A model generated the notes under the pieces. It was not told the origin of the DNA, searched no databases, and worked only from the letters and a program-made list of their open reading frames with translations. A stretch of 64,000 nt of DNA, taken from assembly GCA_035610835.1 (NCBI GenBank), contig CM069449.1:36625098-36689097 (forward strand), given 5' to 3'. How positions within the stretch are numbered: the stretch's first letter is position 1; the number at the start of each line of letters is the position of its first letter. Position numbers and translations under genes: made by a program. Below, in pieces: positions 1 through 12,900 of the stretch. The stretch is from Ophiura sarsii. Lineage: Eukaryota > Echinodermata > Ophiuroidea > Amphilepidida > Ophiuridae.

Positions 1-644
1 AGTGTTTTCATCAAATTCTTTTTACAGTAGGCCTATACAAGAGCCTATAGTGTGATGTTTACAGCAACTTGTTTGGCAGAACTGCGCCAGTATTTAACTT
101 TCCAAACCAGCGAGTGTTTTATAAGGGACTCAGAAAAGGAGTCAAGAAAAATGTGGGTATCAAAATGATACTACAAGTTCTTGCTACCTTTTACCAATAC
201 ATTTCAATAATTGGATCAATTACTTGCTCTAACATAAGTTGTTTTAATTTGTCCCTTATCACATTCTATCCATTTTGTGTGGTGTAGTCATATTCATATT
301 TCAGTAAAGAGGGTGGGTAATAGTATTTAAAATCCAAATTATTGAAATTTTGTATGGCATTTTATATTAATCTAGTCTACACATACATCGAAGGTTTATT
401 ATGAACAACACCCTATACCCCATCATCCCAGAGAAAAACAAACAACATAGCAAGCCAGTGTTTCATTAGGCCTTGATACCAATACCATGGATGGAATCGT
501 TTAAATATGTTCCAGTTTCTGTTTCATGCGTCACTTTTCCACGTGTATACGAATAATTATTTCTTTAAACATGTTAAAACAAACGAGGATTTTACGTTTT
601 GTGACATGTTTTAATGCATTTATAATGTTATTATTTTCAAACAG
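1..644. other. No gene recognised at left edge
   Basis: AT-rich sequence with only short chance reading frames. It may contain the promoter, 5' UTR or an intron of the fusion gene, but no exon with a matching phase could be defended. Confidence 0.5.
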
Positions 645-919
645 GAATTTCCTTTTTCCAAGAAGAACACCTAGTCCATCGATGCATCATGTCCATAAGT
701 CAACCACTGTCGTGTTCATCACCCGAATCCATGGATACAGACGACTCGGACTCTGACAACATTAGGGAAGAAAATAATGACAATATTGACGTGCAATCCT
801 CAGAGCATACCATTATGACCACATTATCTGAAGTTGATAGTTCCCACGATGAAGATTTAATCAGGACAAGTCTTGCTGAGAAAAGTATTGAAAAGGAAGA
901 GCATCTCCAGGAGGAAAAG
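645..919 (+). CDS. First recognised exon, acidic N-terminus
   Basis: An AG acceptor (ttttcaaacag) ends at 644 and a donor (AAAG|GTATGT) follows 919. From the ATG at 689 the exon codes for 77 residues rich in Ser, Asp and Glu, for example SMDTDDSDSDNIREENND. The frame is also open upstream of that ATG to 645, so an earlier coding exon may exist at or beyond the left edge. It ends in phase 0, matching the next exon. There is no recognisable domain; it is probably a disordered acidic segment. Confidence 0.55.
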
Positions 920-3900
920 GTATGTAAATTAATTACAAACTGAAAAACAATTGACATAGGCGATTGATTTCATGAAAACGAGACGCAACTGAAGTTGCCC
1001 CCAGAGATTTATGTTACCAGCCTCATTCAACATGTTCATTCAAAGCACTTCCATTGTCAGTCTAAGTCGAGATGTGTATGTATTTTAAAATGATATAAAA
1101 TATCAAATATTACGAGGGTCATTCAATAAGTTCTACCTCCTCACTCATAACATCGCTAATATGAATGTCAGCCTCATGACATTTGTCATGATTATGGCTC
1201 CGAATCATAGCTACACATTTATAGTAAATGCTAATTTATACCTATTTCACTTAGTTAGTGTCATGATGCAATCAAAGCCAGAGAGAGATTTTGGACAACG
1301 GACACGGAAAATTACCCCAAAGATGATAAATACATGTTTTTTCGTTTTCTCTACGTATTGTATAATTAGGTATAACCGCCCGATTCATATATTGAACTTA
1401 GAAAACAATGGATGATTTCTGAATAAAATGTTATATAGTATACTTTCATGTTTAAATCAGATGGTAGCCAATATTAACCTTTGTAGCTTGCAAATAGTGT
1501 GATGTAAACTCGAATGTATTAACACACCTTTAGCATACTGGATTCAGTCACATGTTCGTTGTTACAAGTCAAGCCACAGTGATGCCTCGAATGTTAAATC
1601 TTAACATGATAGTAACTTGATAATTTTTTCTTATATGCAACATTTAAAATAGTTAATCAGATAGACAGTGATAGAAAAATATATCTTCGAGAGACTTGAA
1701 ATATATCCATTGATCTCGTAGTTCCTATGAAAAGCAAATATGACTTTTTCAGCGGTTCTCTAGGGTAGGGTTAAAATTGATGGCTGTCCTGGTCTGGTTC
1801 TGGATAATTAGAGGGCATATTCTGCTGGAAGATTTAAGGGGAGCGATAATCAAGTGAGGGCGCCCTATGATTAATTATGTTAATTGATTTAAGGGTGCAC
1901 ACGTCACAACTATTACAGTCATCGTCAAAGCTTCGCCATCACCCAGCTAGTCTCTAAATAACGGAAAGAATGATTCATATTGACATTATTTGGCATCAAA
2001 GATGATTGAATTTGGTCTCTATTTGTTCACTGAATTGTACCCGATATATTTTGAATGAAAAGAGTATACCTCTATACGTTTTAAGAATGACTACGCTGTA
2101 TAAATAGGGAAATATTGAAAAATCTAAGAGGGCAACCCGACCTGAATTTTTGACCTAAGTTAGATCTATGTGTGTTAATTACTATTCCAAAATTTTATAA
2201 ACGTAGTTGCAAGGTAACTCAAGATATCGCCAAAAATTAAAAAAGACCCCCGCCGCGGCAACTTCAACTCCAAGGCCTAAACCTTAACCATCTCCAGTAC
2301 CCCACCCGTCACTCCCCCGCCCCCCGCCCGTGGCATATCCGTTACGCAATTTAGCATCACATTTCTTCATTAACCCCCTGTCTCCCAAACCACATTACAT
2401 CATTACACACAACCCCCATTCGTCACCGCCACCGCTCGCCCCGCCCCGTGGCATATCTCAACCCCAAGGCCCAAGTTCCACGCCCCGTGGCTTATCTCAA
2501 CGCCAAGGCCTAACCTTAACCATCTCCCGTAGCGCGGCGTATTTCTCCAATATTTGTCCGCCCGCGTGTCACATACAGTATATCCCACATCTGACACTAT
2601 CGTTACGCAACATTTAATAATACATTTCTTTATTAACCCCATCCCAAACCACATAACCCTAACATAACCTAGGCCCTAAGGGGATCATTACACACAACCT
2701 CTAACCGTCACCGCCCCCGCCTCGTGGCTTTAATGCAACCCCAAGGCCTAAACCGTAACCAACTCCCGTGGCGCAGCGTATTTCTCCAATATTGCCCGCC
2801 CGCGTGTGTAGGGGTGCGTGGGTGTAGTGCGTGTGCGCGTTTATTTTGCATGGCGCACTGCGACGCGCTATGTGGAACGCGCGCCGATTGCATGGTTACA
2901 GTGTACGCATAGAGAAAAAACAAACATGGCCCGTAGAAATAGTCTCAGAAGCTGGGCTGAAAAGGCCCTAAATTGCCATCATTTTGCTCATATCTCGGTC
3001 AATTCTGTACGGTTTTCGTCCATTTATAGCTTATAACCTGTCTCAAGACATCATCTAGTATCAGTGAAATATTCACGGCTTTAAAATGCAAAATGAAAAA
3101 GCCTTTACATACATACATACAACATAAGACAAATTATAGTATGACTAGCGGTACGCCCGTCCTTCGGACGGGCTCTCCCGCTAGGGAGTAGGGCCTACCA
3201 GATAGAACACCTACAAAATGAAACAACACATAATTTAAGTGTTGGCAAATTAATGACGAGACACATAGGAATAGAACAATATTAAAAATATTTTTGTTTT
3301 AATTCAAAAGTTTTCAAATTTCAATTAAAAGACCCCCGCCCGCCCACGCCTCGTGGCATATTTCAACTCCAAGGCCTAAACCTTAACCATCTCCCGTAGC
3401 CCACCAGTCACTCCCCGCCCTGCCCCGCCCGTGGCATATCCGTTACGCAATTTAGCATCACATTTCTTCATCATTACACCCCCCCCCCCCCCATTCGTCA
3501 TATGGCATATTACGCAATTTAGCATCACATTTCTTTAACCCCCTGCCTCCCAAACCACATTACATCATTACACCCCCCACCCCCGCCCGTGGCATGTCTC
3601 AACCCAAGGCCTAAAAGTCCCCCGCCCGCGGCTTATCTCAACGCCAAGGCCTAACCTTAACCATATCCCGTAGCGCGGCGTAGGCCCTATTTCTCCAATA
3701 TTTGTCCGCCTGGGTGTCGCATACAGTATCAAATCCCACATCACACATCTGACACCATGTTACGTAATTTAGATTCACCATATCATGTTTTGTTTGATCA
3801 GAAACCACATTATTTCGTTACCTTATGACCCACCGCTGCCGCCCTCCCTGTCGTCCCCGTCCCGTCCCCGTCTCCGCCCCGCCCCGTGGCTTATCTCAAC

Positions 3901-6900
3901 CCCAAGGCCTAAACCATAACCAACCCTGTGTGGCGCAGCGTATTTCTACAATATTTGCCCGCCCGCGTGTGTAGGGGTGCGTGGGTGTAGTGCGTGTGCG
4001 AGTTTATTTTGCATGGCGCACTGCGACGCGTTATGTGCTACGCGCCGACTGCATGGTTACAGTGTACGCAGAGAAAAACAAACATGGCCTGTAGATGTAG
4101 TCTCAAAAGCCGGGCTGAAAAGGCCTAAATTGGACATCATTTTGCTCATATCTCGGTCAATTCTGTACGGTTTTCGGCCATTTATAGCTTATAACCCGTG
4201 TCAAGTAATCATCTATTATCAGTGCAATATTCACGGCGTTAAGATGCAAAATGAGAAAGCCTTTTCAGGATACATACATACTCACATACATACATACATA
4301 CAACATACGGCAAATTATAGTATGACTAGCGGCGTACCCTCGCTGCGCTCGGGTCCCCGCTAGATGGTTACGCCACATTACCTACCTTTGAAACCACATA
4401 AACCCCCTACAACCCCCCCCCCCCCCCCCCAATTTTTTTTTTTTAAAAGGTTGATTTTATAATCATATCCCCTTATAGGCATTATAAACCCCCTACAACC
4501 CCCCCCCCCCAATCAAGTTGATTTATAACCATTCTTTAACCCACTGCCACCCAAACCACATTACTTCATTAAAAAAACCCTCGCCCGTTCTGCCCCCGGC
4601 CCGCCGCCCCCGCACCGTGCTTATCTCAACACCCACGGCCTAACTAAACCTAAACCATCTCCCCAAGCCAAGGCTGTATCCCCTGGTTTATACTTTTAAC
4701 CACACTACATGTATTTCCTTCCACCTCGTGACCCTCGCTGTTAGTGTATCACATTTCTTCATTAACCCCCTGCCTCCCAAACCTCATTACTTCATGGCAT
4801 CCCCTCGCCCCGCGTGCTTATAGGCCTATCTAAACCTTCAAGGCCTAAATTAACTAACTCCCGTAGCGTTCTTCATTATCCTCCTGCCTCCCAAACCTCA
4901 TTACTTCATGGCCTCCCCTCGCCATCCCCCTACCGTCCCTCGCCCGCAGTCCCCGCCCCTTCCGCCGTTCCCGCTCGCCCCGTGCTTATAAACCTTCAAG
5001 GCCTAAATTAACCAAGTCCCTTAGCGCAGCGTATCTCTCCAATATTTTCCCGCCCGCGTGTGTAGCGGTGCGTGGGTGTAGTGCGCGTGAGCGTATGACT
5101 TTTGCATGGCGCACTACGACGCGGTATGTGTTACGCGCCAACTGCATGGTTGCATTACGCACAAAAATAAACAAATAGCCCGTAGAAACAGTTTGAAAAG
5201 GCCCTGGGTTTTACTCTTTTGCTCATATCTCGGTCAATTCTGTACGGTTTTCTGTCATTTATAGCTTATAACCCGTGTCAAGTAATCATCTATTATCAGT
5301 GCAACGTTCGCGGCTTTTAGACGCAAAATGAGAAAGCCTTTTCAGGATACATACATACTCACATACAACATACGGCAAATTATAGTAAGACTAGCGGGAC
5401 GCCCGTCCTACGGACGGGCTCTCCCGCTAGGGAGTAGGGCCTGCCAGATAGAACACCTACAGGCTACAAATGAAACAACACAAAATTTTGGAAAATCTAT
5501 AACGAAACACATAGGAATAGAACAATATTTAAAATATTTTTGTTTTAATTCAAAGACCCCCCGCCCGCCCACGCCCCGTGGCATATTTTAACTCCAAGGC
5601 CTAAACCTTAACCATCTCCCGTACCCCAACCGTCACCATCCCGCCCTCAAACGCCCCGCACGCCCCCGCACGCCCCCGCCCGCCCCCGGCCCGTGGCATA
5701 TCCGTTACGCAATTTAGCATCACATTTCTTCATTAACCCCCTGCCTCCCAAACCACATTACATCATTACACACAACCACCATTCGTCACCGCCCCCGCCC
5801 GCCCCGTGGCATATCTCAACCCCAAAGGCCTAAAGTTCCCCGTCCCGTGGCTTATCTCAACGCCAAGGCCTCACTTTAACCATCTCCCGTAGCGCGGCGT
5901 ATTTCTCCAATATTTGTCCACCCGCGTGTCACATACAGTATCAAATCCCACATCTGACACCATGTTATGTAATTTAGATTCACCATATCATGTTTTGTTT
6001 TACCAGAAACCACATTATTTCGTTACCTTATGACCCGCTGCCGCCCCGCCCGCCCGCCCAGCCGTCCCCGCCCGCTCCCGTCTCCGCCCCCGCCCCGTGG
6101 CGTATCTCAACCCCAAGGCCTAAACCATAACCAACCCCGTGTGACGCAGCGTATTTCTCCAAGTGCCCGCCCGCGTGTGTAGGGGTGCGTGCGTGTGCGC
6201 GTTTATTTTGCATGGCGCACTGCGACGCGTTATGTGCTCCACGCGCCGACTGCATGGTTACAGTGTACGCAGAGAAAAACAAACATGGCCCGTAAAAAAT
6301 AGTTTCAAAAGCCGGGCTGAAAAGGCCCTAAATTGCCATAATTTTGCTCATATCTCGGTCAATTCTGTACGGTTTTCGGCCATTTATAGCTTATAACACT
6401 CACATTATAATCATCTTTTATCCGTGCAATGTTCACGGCGTTTAGTTGCAAACTGAGAGAGCCTTTTATGGATACATACATACATACATAGTCACAACAT
6501 ACGGTGAATTATAGTAAGACTAGCGGCACGCCCGTCCTGCGGACGGGCTCTCCCGCTAGGGAGTAGGGCCTACCAGATAGACACCTACAAAAATAAAGTG
6601 TTGAAAATTTATAACGAAACACACAGGAATAGAACAATATTTAAAACATTTTTGTTTTAAATCAAAAGGTTTTGTAGCCTAATTCAAAAGTTTTTAAATT
6701 TCAATTTAAAAAAAAAATGAAAATTGCCCCCCGCCCGCACACGCCCCGTGGCATATTTCAACACCAAGGCCTAAACCTTAACCATCTCCCGTACCCCACC
6801 CGTCCCTCCCCCTCCCTGTCCCCTCCCGGCCCGCCCCCGTCCAGTGGCGCGCATATCCGTTACGCAATTTAGCATCACATTTTTTCATTAACCCCCTGTC

Positions 6901-9900
6901 TCCCAAACCACATTACATCATTACACACAACCCCCATTCGTCACCGCCCCGCCCGCCCCTCCCCGTGGCATACCTCAAGGCCAAAGCCCAAAGTTCCCCG
7001 CCCGCAATTTATCTCAACGCCAAGGCCTAACCTTAACTATCTCCCGTAGCGCGGCGTACTTCTCCAATATTTGTCCGCCCGCGTGTCACATACAGTATCA
7101 AATCCCACATCTGACACCATCGTTACGCAATTTAATAATACATTTCTTTATTAACCCCATCCCAAACTACATAACCATAACATAACCTAGGCCCTAAAGG
7201 GATCAATACACACAACCCCTAACCGCCCCGCCCCCGCCCCGTGGCTTATGCAACCCCAAGGCCTAAACCGAAACCAACTCCCGTGGCGCAGCGTATTTCT
7301 CCAATATTTGCCCGCCCGCGTTTGTAGGGGTGCGTGGGTGTAGTGCGTGTGCGCGTTTATTTTGCATGGCGCACTGCTGGGCGCTATGTGTAACGCGCGC
7401 CGACTGCATGGTTACAGTGTACATGTACGCAGAGAAAAACAAACATGGCCCGTAGAAATTAGTCTCAAAAGCCGGGCTGAAAAGGCCTAAATTGGACATA
7501 TGTAAGCATATATATAATGCCTGCATTCTGGAGGGAAAATCTTGCCAGCGGTAACGCGGACAGGGAGGGGGAGGGTAAGCAACGTTAGAATAAGACGAGA
7601 GAATAACTTTGTTTATTTCAAATAATCTGAACAATTTCCACGCGGTAGTCGCCTGAGACGACAGTTCTAAAACTTCACAAAATGTTTAAAAAATGTCAAC
7701 ATTATTCATGCCGTCACCATATTTGGATTCATTATGAGAAGTGCATTAAAATAAGTACACTGGCCCTAGTATTGCGTCAGTGATTCTTAAGATAGACTTG
7801 GGAAAAGGTTTCTAAAAAATATGTTTTGTATATGGTAAAACTAATTGCCGCGTGTAAAGTGATACGCACATTTTGTTGCACTTTGCTGAAAAGAGTGAAA
7901 TCTCCATCCCGTAGGCCTACACATCGGGCCATGTATCTACCTTTCACATTTTGTACCCTTTTGGCGTATTTGGCCGCCCATAGTATAGCATCGACGAGCC
8001 AAATCGGCTAGGTGGAACAGCACTTTCTTGAAATATTGAATTTAGTTCTAATTTATTTTTTTCTTATTATTTTGAATTCACAGCTACAGAAAAAGGCGAA
8101 CATCAAAGCACATGATACCAGAGATAAGTCAGGAAGATTTGTTCGGCGTGGAGAAAAAGCGTCAAAAGCCCGATTAATAAAAAACATTCGTAAACATAAT
8201 GGTGAGTTCACAAATGTATCACTTTAATTTTGTTTTAAATCTCTACAAGTGTTGACGCTTTCGTTATACTGGTTTGAAATTAAATAATATGCATAGGCCT
8301 ATATGAACAGTCAGGGCAAACTGCCAAAAAACGGCAACCTGTGAAATGATTCAGAATCTGGAAACACAATATCGCCGAATCAGGTAATACAGGGTGAGTC
8401 AGAAAGAAGTTTACCCGGATTAGTGATGTTTTAAAAAACAAACAAATGACACTCGAGAGTTCAGTAAAGCATATCTTTAACAAGCATTCTCTCCTGCTTA
8501 TTAGGAAAAACAGAATGACGCAAATTCATCATTGCTAAGAGGAGTTATGCCTATTTTAATAAAGGTACTCATTTTGCAAGCTGTCCACGGAATACTTGAC
8601 AAAACGAATGTAAGTAAGCATTTTAGCGGGGTACTTACCTACAATTAATGCCCTGCCCTTCAGTAAAACAGGCATAACTTCTGTTAGGAATGATCAATTT
8701 GCTTCATTGATTTTCTCTAATAAGCAGCAGAGTATGTTTAGTAAATAAATGCTTTACTGAACTTTTAAGTGTCATTTATTTGTTTCGAAAAACATCACTA
8801 ATCTTGGTCAATAGGGAAGTACGCAGCTAAAATGCATACTTTACATTTGTTTGGTCAAATATTCCGTGGACAGCTTGCAAAATGAGTACCTTTATTAAAA
8901 TAGACATAACTCCTCTTAGCAATGCTCAATTTGGGTCATTCCTTTTTCCTAATAAGCAGGAGAGAATGCTTGTTAAAGATATGCTTTACTGAACTCTCGA
9001 GTGTCATTTGTTTGTTTTTTAAAACATCACTAATCCGGGTAAACTTCTTTCTGACTCACCCTGTATTGCTTTTCTTTGCCATTGGTTATGTTTGTGAATT
9101 GAACAACTACTTCTTCGTGTTCAGTAAGGTACTTAAATCAAAATCATTACCATTTATCCTCATCAACTATGCCTCAGCAACATGGGTTCATTTTCTTACC
9201 TTTATTATCATGTGCCCATATATTCCTATCGTGGTCCTGTAGACTCCAGAGAAAGACCTTGGTGAACAAGCGGGCATAGAATATCACAAAATACAGGTTA
9301 TTTTCGGTACACAAACCAGTATAAAGTGATAAGCTTCAACCACATGTTGTTCTAAATGATGACCATGACGACTCTTTTTCTGCTTCTAATTGCTCGCTAG
9401 TGACGCCAAACTCGGAACCACTATTTTAATCGAAGTCACAAATGTACAGAGTATCAATGTCTTCCTCTCAAAACCCCTCAAATTCATTATTTTCGTCAGA
9501 TTTAGCATTAACAAAACACACGAAATAGCTACCGCCGGCACTGTATCAGAGCAGCCATTTAGAACTTCATCATTATTTACATTCTAAACGCATTTATGAA
9601 GGTGTCATTCTTCGAACACTAAATAGATAGCAACCCACGGCAGTGCCAAAGTGTAAACACATTTGCCTGTTAAATATTTATTTATTTTGTGCTTAGACTC
9701 CATCATGTTGTAAAAAAGTCTTAGACTCCATCATGTTGTAAAAAAGTGCGTATCTAAACTGTAAACGCGTGTATGGAGGTGTCGTTTTTGGAAACACAAA
9801 GACAAAATCTCGTGCAGGAAAGAGCTGTTTAGAACGTTTTATGCTTAAGAGCTCAACATGGGAACAAATATCCGTCGTGTGATTCAACATGTAAACAGTT

Positions 9901-12900
9901 TGTGCTAAGACATTAAACATGTTTAATTTACTTTTTAGTGATTAAATCCTAAGCACTGTATTTACAGTGTAGTGGTTGGTAAATGCAGTTCAAATAATTG
10001 CTAAAAGCTTACCTATTTAATGTTAATGCTTGATTTCCTTTTTGTTTTGTTACTATTCGATGTGTATTATGTGTTTTCTGTTTTATTTGTTATAGCGCAT
10101 AGGGACTTAATTGGGTTATATGCGCTCAATGAGCAATGTTTGATTATTATTTGTTATTATTATGATGAAGAACGACCAAGTGAATTTCGTGCACACTTTT
10201 GCCTATTAAAATGAATAGACATTGAACACTTTTATGCCAAATATGTATATTTGGCGTCAAAACATCCACCGTTTTCCAATATCTTGCTTACATTTAATCA
10301 GAACCTGTAATGACAAGTATGCGCCTTTGTACAAGAAGAAAACTAGGCCATAAGGCAACTTAACATTTTGTTTTCAGGTAAACCTATTTTTCTAACCAGT
10401 ATACACTGTCGCTAAAGCTTCTGATTGTAATGACCATCGTAAAGTCTGTATACACTGTAAATTGGGTGTTTAGATCCTAAACACAAAGCTAAACACTATC
10501 TTGAAGACACTGTTTAAACATGTTTAATTACTAAACATGTTTACAACCTAAACACTAATGCTAAACACAAGTTTGACCTCACTTTCTAAACATGTTTAAA
10601 TGTTAAACATGTTTAGTGTCATTCATAATGTTAGCACTGAAACATGTCAACCACTTCAATGTTTAGAAAGCAAACATTTTAAGATGATCAAATGTTTAGA
10701 TTCTAAACATGTTCCGTGGCAGTACATGCAATCAGGCTGTCTCAGTGGTTGCTATGGCCGTCAACATGTTAGGTTGTGGTAAAAAGTTATATGAAGTTGA
10801 TGTGATATTGTTGGTAAGATGGTTAGTTAGATCCTATACTTAAATTCATCAAACTATTCGCTCATCATAAATGTACATCACAGCATATAGTATGCTGTAT
10901 CGAAGTTAAGTAAGCTTAAACTATACACACACACGATGAGCATAACAATTGATACTACATGTTAGGCTCTCACCATCTTACCTCGTAACATCTCACCAAC
11001 TCACTGAACAAAATTTGTGACCATAACATATTTGACGGCCTCCCACGTGATATCACAGTTCAATTTGGATAAATTTGAGATGGAAAATCTGATTTTCCAT
11101 CCCAATTTACTAAATACGATTAAATCCAAAATCCAAAATGGCGACAGTCGCTAACATGATCCAATACGTTCAACCAATAACATTCAATATTGTTCGTCAC
11201 GTGTTCAACTGATGTTTAAATGCTAAACGCCTGATAACCTAAACATGTTTAGGAAGTATTTACATCATATAACGTATGTGTTTAATTACTAAACGTATAT
11301 GGCCTAGGCCTAACGTGTTTAGCCGTGTTTAAAGTAAACATGTTTAGATGTTTAATTTCAAAACACTCAATTTGCAGTGTATTGTCAACCTTTTTTCGGG
11401 TTGTAAGTGTTATATGTGTTCGTTTTCACTACAGAAGTAACGATGACAAAGAAAACCGAAAGTCGGCAAAATGACGGTAGAAATGATAAGGACCTCCACG
11501 AAGAGAAAATTAAGAAGAAAAAGAAGAAGAAGAAGAAGAAAAAGAAGAAGAACAGCGAAAGACAAGAATACACAGGAGACAATAGCGAACATGACAATGG
11601 TAGAAGGCCTAGTGAAAATTACAACGACGAAAGGAAGGCTTCTGAAGTTGGATTTATTCGCAAAGACAAAACGAAAAAAGAAAACAACGAAAGTCGGGAA
11701 AAAACAGGAAGCAAATATAACGATGATGAATGTGGTGAGACATTTGAACACAATGACGGTGACGATAAGGCTTCAGATGTTGAATTGATGGGTAAAAGCA
11801 AGACGAAGAAGAAGATGAAGAAAATCAATATTCAGATAAATACAGGAAGCAAAAGCAACGATGATGAATGTGGTGAGACATTTAAACACAATGACGGTGA
11901 CGACAAGGCTTCAGATGTTGAATTGATGGGTAAAAGCAAGACGAAGAAGAAGATGGACAAAATCGATATTCAGATAAATACAGGAAGCAAAAGCAACGAT
12001 GATGAATGTGGTGAGACATTTGAACACAATGACGGTGACGATAAGGCTTCAGATGTTGAATTGATGGGTAAAAGCAAGACGAAGAAGAAGATGGACAAAA
12101 TCGATATTCAGATAAATACAGGAAGCAAAAGCAACGATGATGAATGTGGTGAGACATTTGAACACAATGACGGTGACGATAAGGCTACAGATGTTGAGTT
12201 GATGGATAAAAGCAAGACGAAGAATAAGATGGAGAAAATCAATATTCAGATAAATACAGGAAGCAAAAGCAACGATGATGAATGTGGTGAGACATTTGAA
12301 CACAATGACGGTGACGATAAGGCTTCAGATGTTGAATTGATGGGTAAAAGCAAGACGAAGAAGAAGATGAAGAAAATCAATATTCAGATAAATACAGGAA
12401 GCAGCAACGATGATGAATGTGGTGAGACATTTGAACACAATGACGGTGACGATAAGGCTTCAGATGTTGAGTTGATGGATAAAAGCAAGACGAAGAATAA
12501 GATGGACAAAATCGATATTCAGATAAATACAGGAAGCAGCAACGATGATGAATGTGGTGAGACACTTAAACACAATGACGGTGACGATAAGGCTACAGAT
12601 GTTGAGTTGATGGATAAAAGCAAGACGAAGAATAAGATGGAGAAAATCAATATTCAGATAAATACAGGAAGCAAAAGCAACGATGATGAATGTGGTGAGA
12701 CATTTGAACACAATGACGGTGACGATAAGGCTTCAGATGTTGAATTGATGGGTAAAAGCAAGACGAAGAAGAAGATGGACAAAATCGATATTCAGATAAA
12801 TACAGGAAGCAGCAACGATGATGAATGTGGTGAGACACTTAAACACAATGACGGTGACGATAAGGCTACAGATGTTGAGTTGATGGATAAAAGCAAGACG

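Larger units (their letters stand above)
2230..7500. repeat. GC-rich tandem array of about 1.1 kb units in intron 1
   Basis: Landmark TTTGCATGGCGCACTGCGAC-like words recur near 2847, 4010, 5103, 6208 and 7362 (spacing 1093-1163 bp). Each unit has a C-rich segment (CCCCGCCCG, CTCCAAGGCCTAAACC), a CpG-rich segment (GCGCAGCGTATTTCTCC), a conserved block (CATATCTCGGTCAATTCTGT), an ATACATAC microsatellite and a strong hairpin. Units differ by indels. No protein is encoded. The array contrasts sharply in base composition with the AT-rich flanks. Confidence 0.85.

Noticed and set aside
1111..1132. Mariner-type terminal repeat
   Set aside because: Only one end was found; without a partner or transposase it is not listed as an element.
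2330..7634. Short frames in the GC-rich array
   Set aside because: They are repeated chance frames in array units that differ by indels, so reading frame is not conserved.
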